This document shows, piece after piece, positions 58,201 through 64,000 of a stretch of 64,000 nucleotides of DNA. Position numbers and translations under genes: made by a program. How positions within the stretch are numbered: position 1 is the stretch's first letter; each line of letters begins with the position of its first letter. The notes under the pieces are model-generated. The model was not told the DNA's origin. It saw only the letters and a list, made by a program, of their open reading frames with translations, and searched no databases. The DNA lies in the NCBI GenBank assembly GCA_938041035.1, contig CALHYX010000078.1, positions 16,662-80,661 of the forward strand, read 5' to 3'. The DNA is from an uncultured Acidimicrobiales bacterium (GTDB lineage: Bacteria; Actinomycetota; Acidimicrobiia; Acidimicrobiales; SHLQ01).

Positions 58201-59979
58201 TCAATCGGCCGGGCTGGCGCAATTGCCGCCGACGTTGCAGACGAGATCGCTGGCCGGCGTGTGGTCGATTCGTTTGGCCGTCCACCAGCCATGCGGGCCA
58301 TCGTTGCTCAGGGCGAAGGCGTTGGCGCGGGTCGGATCTCCCGCAACGGCGATCATTAACCGCTCGGGGCGAGTGACCACCGGGACCAGCCGGAACGGGT
58401 CGTCGGATTCGGCGAACGCCGCAGGCAGAAGCCCCTCGGCGACCAGGTCGACGAGGCGGCGCCGGCCTGCGGTGAGATTGCTCCACTCGCCGATGAACCG
58501 TTCGAAGGTCTGCGCCTCGATGCGGGCGTGTTCGAACAGTGCGGCCTGCACATCGGCCTTTGACCAGCCGGCCCGGGCAAAGAGCCGGGCGATCAGCGGG
58601 GAGATGACCAGCAGTGGTTGGAACTGATCGTGGCCGAGCCCGTAGACGTGGGTGAGGTCCCAGGCCGCCGTGCGGGCGACACCGTTGGCGAGGTACGGGA
58701 CGACCTCGTCGGGCGTCGAACCGAACACACTGCCGATGATCGTTCCGCTGTTCATGCGGGCCATGGTGACCGTGTCGTCGGTCGGAGCGAGACCGAAATC
58801 GGCGCTCACGGGCGCCCAACCGATCTCGACCAGGCACTCGTGGTCCTCGGTGAGCACCGTTCGGGTCGGGTTACCGAACGTTGCCTTGTCGTGCTGGTCG
58901 GCGGTGAACCCGAAGACGTTGCGCAGATACAAGCGAAGCCACCGCCCGACGCTGGTGTTGGCGTGCGCGCCCTCGCGCATCGCTCCCGGTCCCGCGTTGA
59001 AACCCAGCGCGGTGGCGTTCGGGCCGCTGAGGACGGCGAGGGCGTCGGCGCCCGTGGTGTTGCCCGAGTGCTCCGCCCCGTAGACCGGGTCTGCCAGTAT
59101 CTCGGTGAGCGCGATCAGCACCGGCAGATGTTCGGGCCGACAGCCCGCCATGACCGCGTTTACCCCGATCGACCAGATCGTGAGATCCCGGCCCGACGAC
59201 GAGGCGACGCCGAGCGTCTTCCACGGATCGTGACCGGAGTCGACCAGGAAGGCCTCGACCCGGTCGATGGTGGGAGGAACGACGGGGTGGCCGTCGGTCC
59301 AGCCCTCGGCCAGGAACCGGGCCTGAACATCGTCGATCGAACCGCGGGCGACGATATCGAGCGCGGCCGGCTCGTCGCCCGTGGCGGCATCCGACGCTTC
59401 GTCGCCGCCGACCAGGCCCGCGATGATCCGGTCGACGGTGACCGAGACGAAATTCGCCACCATGTCGTCGACCGATTGGGCATCGACATGGCCGACGGTG
59501 GTGGCGAGCGGCAGCCCGTCGTAGCCGAGCCCTCTCGCCGTCGCGGTGGCCTGCCCGACGAACCCCTCGCAAACGACCGACACCGAGGGAATGCCCGCCG
59601 ACTCGGCCGCGATGGATGCCCGCATCACGGCGGGCGTACAGCTACCTCAACAACCCATCCCCGAAACCACCGCGTCGATGTGACGACGCTGGAGGTCGCT
59701 CGGCAGTCGGCCGACCCGCTCCTTCTCGTCCGCGCCGTGGAGGTTGCCAAACTCGTCGTAGTTGACGATCTCGACGCCCGCGAACCGGTTGGTCAGTTCC
59801 TTGGCGAGCACCGGGAACAGCTCGTCACCCCGGAAGAGGTAATCCCACAGGAACGCCACCCGCTTGTGCTCCAACGAATCGAGGCGATCGGCGCGCCGCC
59901 GACGCTGCACCCCTCTCGGCGAGCGGGGCCACACGACCTCGTAGGCGGGTTCCGAGGCAGGGTCATTCGTGCGATCCAT
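58201..59979 (-). CDS. UGSC-type selenoprotein with in-frame UGA (Sec111)
   Basis: 592 residues when UGA at 59649-59647 is read as selenocysteine. The N-terminal part (1-110) runs to VVSGMGC; then come Sec111, GSCTPAVMRASIAAE and 480 more residues in the same frame. The Cys-Sec-Gly-Ser-Cys site looks redox-active. A SECIS-like hairpin starts 11 nt after the UGA. The rest (from about 190) contains RFLAEGWTDGHPVVPPTIDR and repeated glycine-rich turns and is globular and cytosolic. The name follows the UGSC protein family as I remember it. A conventional annotation would give two genes, 59647-59979 and 58201-59628. Reaction unknown. Confidence 0.85.
59618..59649 (-). promoter_or_regulatory. Bacterial SECIS element with its UGA codon
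   Basis: After UGA (59649-59647), 11 bases lead to GCCCGC (59635-59630), loop CGUGAU, and GCGGGC (59623-59618): a perfect 6-bp stem with a GU in a six-base apical loop. Spacing and loop fit SelB-binding bacterial SECIS elements. Confidence 0.8.
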
Positions 59980-60017
59980 GGCCCCATCATGGCGCCATCG
60001 CGTAGAGTCCGCCCACC

Positions 60018-60398
60018 ATGACCCACGCCCCGACCGGCCACCGCTCGATCACGCCGTACTTCACGGTCGATGACGCCGACCGACTGATCTCGTTCCTGAT
60101 CGCCGCCCTCGATGGAGACGTCGTCCTGGAAGACCGCAACGACGACGGTCGGATCCGCCACGCGCGGGTGCGCATCGGCGACTCCGTGATCATGGTCAAC
60201 GAGGCCGGGGCGGACTACGAGGCCAACCGGTCACAGATGCACCTGTACGTGGCCGACGTCGACACGGCCTTTGCACGCGCCCTGCGCGAAGGAGCGACCG
60301 CGGTGATGGAGCCCAACCGGCGGCCCCACGGCGACCGGATGGCGGGGTTCCGCGACCCGTGCGACAACCTCTGGTGGATCGCCGGGCCTCCCCGCTAG
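60018..60398 (+). CDS. Glyoxalase/VOC-family protein
   Basis: A 126-residue VOC-fold protein with two beta-alpha-beta-beta-beta units. SITPYFTVDDADRLISFLIA begins the fold; MHLYVADVDTAFARALREGA and RMAGFRDPCDNLWWIAG are typical of PhnB-like members. Divergent from the selenoprotein gene with a 38-bp gap. Function unknown. Confidence 0.88.
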   Translation: MTHAPTGHRSITPYFTVDDADRLISFLIAALDGDVVLEDRNDDGRIRHARVRIGDSVIMVNEAGADYEANRSQMHLYVADVDTAFARALREGATAVMEPNRRPHGDRMAGFRDPCDNLWWIAGPPR

Positions 60399-60590
60399 AG
60401 GTCGAGGGCGAGGTGACCAAATCTCTCGCAGGGATTCGGGCCGTTCGTGACTGAGGTTTATGTCAGGCCCACGTTTTGGGCCGGAAGTAGTCAGCCTGCG
60501 GGAATCATGACCAACGACAAGATGTCGGGCGCGAAGCACCGTCTGGCCTTCGTCAGCGCGGCATTGGCCATCACCCTGGTCGCGGGTGCC

Positions 60591-60778
60591 GGAGTTGTGA
60601 GCCCTCAGGCGAAGAACTCGCTTAGGGCTTGGCTCGCCCTGCGAGCCAAACCGACGTACCCCTGGCGGGGCACTATGCAAACCCAGATCAGCTCAGGTGC
60701 AAGGAGTTGTGAGCGCCAGCGAACAACTCCTTGAGGGTTTGGCTCGCCCTGCGAACCAAGCCGACGTACCCCTGGCAG
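60591..60778. repeat. Two direct repeats, each with an internal hairpin
   Basis: Copies at 60591-60668 and 60703-60778 (offset 110-112 bp) share GAGTTGTGAGC, TTGGCTCGCCCTGCGA and CCGACGTACCCCTGGC. In each, TTGGCTCG / CGAGCCAA (second copy CGAACCAA) pairs around CCCTG. Confidence 0.8.
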
Positions 60779-60888
60779 CGCAATACACGCACCCTGGACT
60801 GGCCGCGATCCTCCGGAAAATCTCTCGTCGAGCATAGTGAGGTCACCAGACCGGAGTGCTTCTGCTGGTCTGGAGCTTTGATCTGCTA

Positions 60889-60916
60889 TTTCACTAATGT
60901 AATTACATCAGTGAAA
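60889..60916. promoter_or_regulatory. 28-bp operator-like palindrome
   Basis: TTTCACTAATGTAA / TTACATCAGTGAAA, 13 of 14 positions symmetric, in AT-rich DNA 72 bp before the small membrane gene. Typical size and symmetry of a dimeric repressor site. Confidence 0.6.
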
Positions 60917-60987
60917 CTACACGAAAGCGAATAGCTTTACTCAATAACGCATCATGGGCTACTGTTCGCAGGGGGGTAGGAGCAGCG

Positions 60988-61200
60988 ATGACGAGTGCAG
61001 GGCAAGGTAACCAACAACAGAACAACCCTGATGGGCGCTAGTGGGACGCACTGTTGCTGCTTGCCGCAACAGTGATTGCGATCTTGGTCCTCGTGGCGAT
61101 CATCCAAGGAGCCTCGCCTGGACCAGGCGGCCTTGCCGCAGTCGTAGCTTCATTCACGGCCTTCTTCGTGGCCCTGCTGGGCAGGCGCGGCAGGCCCTAA
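60988..61200 (+). pseudogene. Small two-span membrane protein interrupted by an in-frame TAG
   Basis: AGGAG five bases upstream introduces ATG 60988 and MTSAGQGNQQQNNPDGR. Codon 18 is TAG (61039-61041). The same frame then continues WDALLLLAATVIAILVLVA, GASPGPGGLAAVVASFTAFF and VALLGRRGRP to TAA at 61198. The full frame has 70 codons and encodes two membrane helices. Either a nonsense mutation, amber readthrough, or a start after the stop (TTG 61054). Confidence 0.55.
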
Positions 61201-61222
61201 CAAGCTCCTAGGAGTCGAGATC

Positions 61223-61723
61223 TTGCTAGAATCTGACCTAGCGCGGCGGTCGAAGTCGTTCTTCGGAAACAGCCACATGATTGCGGTGGTGCGCGGCCTA
61301 GTGAACGCCGATGGTCTCGTCCCGTCTATTCGCACATTCGCAGCCTCCCTGGATCTACCAGATCCGGTGGTGCGTCCGGTTCTCCTGCGTCTGACGGAGT
61401 CTGAGATTCTTGCTCGCACTCAAGACGGGTCCAAAGCGGTTTTCGCTGTTCGCAATGAAGAGCTATTCAATCGTTTCGACTTCTTTGTTAGCGGCATCGT
61501 GGAGAGTGTCAACCACGCGGGGGACCTAGAGCGAGAGCGGCTATGGGCAGTTCTCGAGGAGCTAGCGGACCCTGTTCGTCTGGACACTGCCAGGAAGATG
61601 CTCAGTGAGAGTGACCTAGAGAAGACCGCTGCTGAGATCCTTGCCATCTTGGCCGAGCCCCTCGGGGTCAGCATCGAGACTGTTGCCGCCCGATTGTCCG
61701 ATCAAACTCACCAGAGTTTGTAG
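61223..61723 (+). CDS. Hypothetical protein with winged-helix-like N-terminus
   Basis: A 166-residue protein. Start TTG with AGGAG nine bases upstream; an ATG 54 bp in is the alternative. Residues 18-70 (IAVVRGLVNADGLVPSIRTF, DLPDPVVRPVLLRLTESEIL) resemble a winged helix, followed by a helical C-terminus. Codons are less GC-biased than in the rest of the window. Probably the regulator of this island. 16-bp convergent overlap with the next gene. Confidence 0.6.
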   Translation: MLESDLARRSKSFFGNSHMIAVVRGLVNADGLVPSIRTFAASLDLPDPVVRPVLLRLTESEILARTQDGSKAVFAVRNEELFNRFDFFVSGIVESVNHAGDLERERLWAVLEELADPVRLDTARKMLSESDLEKTAAEILAILAEPLGVSIETVAARLSDQTHQSL

Positions 61724-62067
61724 CGCTTCCGAACACCTGCAGGGCTCATTCCGCGTGCATCTGCGATGCGCTGCAAAGTGACTCCCCGCTGTCTTGCTTC
61801 CGTGATTTCCAGTTCGACAAGACATTCGAGCGCCGACCTCAGCGCAGCGATGACTTCGATTCTGCCCATGCTGTACTCATCGAGTAGTTCACAGACGAGT
61901 GTTTCGTGCTCTTCATCTGTCCCGTCATGTTCGGCAACTCGCGGTCCGACTAGTGGCTCACCTAAAGAGGCCAGCATCTTGCTCAGATTGGCTAGCTCTT
62001 CCGATTCAGTGCCTGGGTGCAGGACGATCTCGAACGAACTGTCTTTGATATTAGTATCAAAACACAA
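61708..62067 (-). CDS. Hypothetical protein with C-terminal HTH
   Basis: A 119-residue acidic protein. The end, RGVTLQRIADARGMSPAGVR followed by KRYKLW, looks like a helix-turn-helix. The TTG start lacks a ribosome site, and the palindrome TTTGATA-TTAG-TATCAAA (62044-62061) covers the first codons, so either the start is further in or the gene is autoregulated there. Family unknown. Confidence 0.5.
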   Translation of the reverse strand: MCFDTNIKDSSFEIVLHPGTESEELANLSKMLASLGEPLVGPRVAEHDGTDEEHETLVCELLDEYSMGRIEVIAALRSALECLVELEITEARQRGVTLQRIADARGMSPAGVRKRYKLW

Positions 62068-62155
62068 AGTCTATCTATATGTCAAAGATGACTATGAGTT
62101 GATAGCTATTCGAGCGTGATCCGCAACGGCCTTCAGCTCGCTGACTGCTCTGCAC

Positions 62156-62407
62156 CTACTTACCTTCGCGGCTGACCGAGCTATTACTGGCATGCTTGTG
62201 CTGGTCTCTTACCACGGCGATGAGAAGCTTCGCCAATTGACGCAGGTCAACTTCTTCGCGGTGCACGAACGTGACAACGATGCGGTGACCCTTCGCGTTG
62301 CGCGGGCCGGCGAGGTCTCTGGCGTAGCCGCCGCCGGGTACCCGGTAAGCGCCTTTCGGCAGCTTCGAGCCGTCTTGTCGTTTGACACAGGCATCCTTCC
62401 CCCTCAC
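62156..62407 (-). CDS. Small basic hypothetical protein
   Basis: An 83-residue protein from a GTG start: RQDGSKLPKGAYRVPGGGYA, RDLAGPRNAKGHRIVVTFVH, EEVDLRQLAKLLIAVVRD. Basic and soluble. Downstream of the 320-residue gene (41-bp gap) on the same strand. Not recognised. Confidence 0.45.
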   Translation of the reverse strand: MRGKDACVKRQDGSKLPKGAYRVPGGGYARDLAGPRNAKGHRIVVTFVHREEVDLRQLAKLLIAVVRDQHKHASNSSVSREGK

Positions 62408-62448
62408 CCGGCAACTGGCAATTGGGCGCGGCTGTCAGAAAGGAGAAA

Positions 62449-63411
62449 TCAACTCGACGACGTTCTGGCCTGTCGGCTTTGAGCTAAAACCCGTTCTAGC
62501 CGCCTTTTCCAGCGCCCTTGGTGAGTAATGCGAGTGAAGTTGCGGTTCGATCCGAGTAGTTCGGTTCGCGACAGCGTGCTGAGTTCTCGCCAATCGTCGA
62601 ACATGATGTAGATAGCGTTTCCGTACCTGATATTCTCGAACACGACCAGTTCATCGTTGAAGTAGCCGCCGAAGTAGCGAGCGAAGTTGCTGGTACCAGT
62701 AACCAGCTTCTGCGGTTTCAGAGAGAGAAGCGTCGCCATTCTGTCTTGCAGTACAGTGTCTTCTTCGTCGGTTGGGTCCAATCGCGAACGAACTGTTGCC
62801 AAGGCTTCTTCGGCCTCGCCGACTGGCAACAGCTCCCAGTCAACCGACGTTGTCGCGACGTAGTCCGCCATGCTTCGGTCTGTACTGCGAATAGTTGCCC
62901 GCTGGCCGGTTGACTCGCGAAAGAGCTTAAGGGCTAGTCGGAGTACGCGGCGATCGTCTGGAATCTCCTCGAATACACGATCGAGCTCTACGCCGACCGT
63001 GACAGCGATCTCGTCTCGTCTCAATACCGACACGATGAACGTGAACCCTGGAGCCGCAACAAAGTCCCGTGGGTACGCCTCGACTGTGCGGCTCAGCCAG
63101 TGGCTGCCCTTACTCCAGTCGCCGTAGTGCGGGACTTCGTGACCATATGTCCGTGGCTCTTTCGGTAGGTCGTCACGAACGATCACCCAGCCGTTGACAT
63201 TCCGCGACGCCCACAGCCCCGATGCAGGATCTGGGAGAAGGCCGTCAAGGGCAGTGACTGATACATCCGCGACATCATCCGAGCGAGGCAGGTTGGGAAA
63301 CTCTTCGCTAGCTGAGAGTTCTACGTTGGCAAAGAGTACGAACGGTTTGCCATCGAGAGCATGTATCTGGCTCTCTATATCCTTGGGTATCTTGTTAAAC
63401 AATTTCGCCAT
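62449..63411 (-). CDS. Hypothetical 320-residue island protein
   Basis: MAKLFNKIPKDIESQIHALD starts a soluble protein without signal peptide. Features: PFVLFANVELSASEEFPNLP, a Trp-rich middle (DWSKGSHWLSRTVEAYPRDF), LVTGTSNFARYFGGYFNDEL and FENIRYGNAIYIMFDDWREL, and a basic end. AGGAGG lies close before the ATG. I do not recognise the family; the FENIRYGNAIYIMF block looks conserved enough to search with. Its setting, with HTH genes and shifted composition, would fit a defence or mobile-element function, but this is only a possibility. Confidence 0.6.
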   Translation of the reverse strand: MAKLFNKIPKDIESQIHALDGKPFVLFANVELSASEEFPNLPRSDDVADVSVTALDGLLPDPASGLWASRNVNGWVIVRDDLPKEPRTYGHEVPHYGDWSKGSHWLSRTVEAYPRDFVAAPGFTFIVSVLRRDEIAVTVGVELDRVFEEIPDDRRVLRLALKLFRESTGQRATIRSTDRSMADYVATTSVDWELLPVGEAEEALATVRSRLDPTDEEDTVLQDRMATLLSLKPQKLVTGTSNFARYFGGYFNDELVVFENIRYGNAIYIMFDDWRELSTLSRTELLGSNRNFTRITHQGRWKRRLERVLAQSRQARTSSS

Positions 63412-63915
63412 TCCTGGCCTCCTCTGCGGGTAACGGAGTATCAGTCCCTGTACTCCAAATACCAGTCCACGCTACACCGAACGCTTGTTCGTGTACATCA
63501 ACAATCCGCAAGTGCAAAGCAGTCGCTGGAGTCGCACAGTCCTACACCATCGCGGTTAATACGAGCTGGCCAATGCACGTCAAGTGTCGTATCTCGCTCC
63601 AAGGCCGGTATGGCTCACAACCCCGGCCCCTCAAAAATTGCTGTGCTCACGACAACACATGCCTGACGGGACGCGAACCCGAGATACAGGGACTGCGGAC
63701 CCGTCCGCCGCGTTCGTTCCGATACCCAAGGAGCTGGTGAAACGACACTGGCTCCTGGTAACTACACACCACGAAATTGTTGCCTTCGTGTAGGACTTAC
63801 CTCGACTTCTCTGGTCACAACTGCTAGTTGCACCTCTAGGTAGGGTGTGATAATCAACTAGCAAACCTCATTCGGTGGGCGGCGAATCCATCAGTTGAGT
63901 TTGCGGGGGTCCATT
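63412..63915. other. 504-bp region without a recognisable gene
   Basis: Contains the promoter of the 320-residue gene. Near 63663 (minus strand) is a tRNA T-arm look-alike, CGGG-TTCGCGT-CCCG, without a cloverleaf. An inverted repeat GCTAGTTG / CAACTAGC lies at 63823-63830 and 63855-63862, ahead of the gene at 63916. High GC returns after about 63880, so the right border of the island is near here. Confidence 0.4.
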
Positions 63916-64000
63916 AATGCGACGGTCGATCGTTTTGTTGGCGGTAGCTCTGCTCGCCGCGCTGTTGGTGCCGGCCAGTGCTGGTGCCCAGGAGACACGT
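63916..64000 (+). CDS. N-terminus of an exported protein (runs off the right edge)
   Basis: Twenty-eight codons from an ATG: a basic start MRRSIVLL, a hydrophobic core AVALLAALLVPA and a signal peptidase site SAGA-QE. A secreted protein in the host-like composition begins here; its nature is unknown. Confidence 0.6.

Larger units (their letters stand above)
60399..60987. other. 589-bp region without a firm gene, left border of an AT-richer island
   Basis: Composition shifts here from very high GC to mixed. An ATG at 60507 opens a signal-like MTNDKMSGAKHRLAFVSAAL followed by ALAITLVAGAGVV, but the frame then runs into the 110-bp direct repeat, so it may be the remnant of an exported protein. 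An inverted repeat CCAGACC / GGTCTGG lies near 60848-60873, and a 28-bp palindrome at 60889. Confidence 0.45.

Noticed and set aside
59647..59649. UGA as a nonsense mutation or sequencing error
   Set aside because: A sense-strand SECIS hairpin at the right distance and the UGSC context favour selenocysteine; an error would not create the hairpin.
60447..60734. 95-codon plus-strand ORF with signal-like start
   Set aside because: Its second half is made of the direct repeat and has no protein-like pattern; kept only as a possible gene remnant.
63650..63745. Possible tRNA or tRNA fragment (attachment site)
   Set aside because: Only a T-arm look-alike with C instead of the invariant A58; no D-arm, anticodon arm or acceptor stem could be built.

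Overview
The window looks like a chromosomal segment of a high-GC actinobacterium. Supporting features are mshA (mycothiol synthesis), a WhiB7-like regulator, an RsiG-like c-di-GMP-responsive anti-sigma factor, clpS followed by a DUF2017 gene, a BldC-like gene beside proC, and an aa3-type oxidase whose subunit II carries a fused cytochrome c. The gene style suggests class Acidimicrobiia (Ilumatobacter-like), but that placement is inference. Most of the window is dense core genome with very high GC. From about 60.4 kb the composition becomes more AT-rich, with TTG starts, unrecognised genes and palindromic sites, as expected of an acquired island.

Layout. 0-10 kb is almost entirely minus strand: an acyl-CoA synthetase; a group with a 29-residue membrane peptide, SAM hydroxide adenosyltransferase, BldC-like regulator, proC and an M23 peptidase; then a MoaD-like protein, an RsiG homologue, mshA and a YbjN protein, with a RIO-type kinase upstream. 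10-18 kb holds pdxH, a TauD-type dioxygenase, a CcdA/TlpA redox pair with a new small membrane protein, a WhiB7-like gene behind a possible attenuator, an acyl-ACP thioesterase, an MBL hydrolase, orn and dut. Four imperfect 55-bp tandem repeats separate orn from dut. 18-34 kb holds a DNA ligase, several lipoproteins, tRNA-Lys(UUU), an ABC1/UbiB kinase without a normal start codon, paired CrcB fluoride channels, a lipoprotein with a large internal duplication, an OmpA-domain protein and serS.

34-45 kb is a cytochrome c oxidase block: ctaG, subunit IV, ctaE, ctaD, ctaC, an unknown membrane protein with a His-acidic tail, a COX3-like protein, a COX1 homologue that has lost every heme and copper ligand, ctaB, and divergent ctaA. 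clpS and a DUF2017 gene follow. 46-60 kb holds a DUF4038-like glycoside hydrolase, tRNA-Asp and tRNA-Phe, an Lrp regulator divergent from alanine dehydrogenase, a nitroreductase, a secreted metalloprotease, an ECF sigma factor with a membrane partner, a methyltransferase, a nitrilase, and a selenoprotein of the UGSC type. The selenoprotein is read through an in-frame UGA followed by a bacterial SECIS-like hairpin, so standard gene calling would split it.

The most notable observations are the UGSC selenoprotein with its SECIS, the ligand-less COX1 paralogue in the oxidase block, the RsiG homologue with two c-di-GMP motifs in the mycothiol operon, the possible whiB7-type attenuation, a dispersed palindromic repeat family centred on TGGTGCC(A/T)GGCACCA, and a small membrane gene interrupted by an amber codon in the right-hand island.
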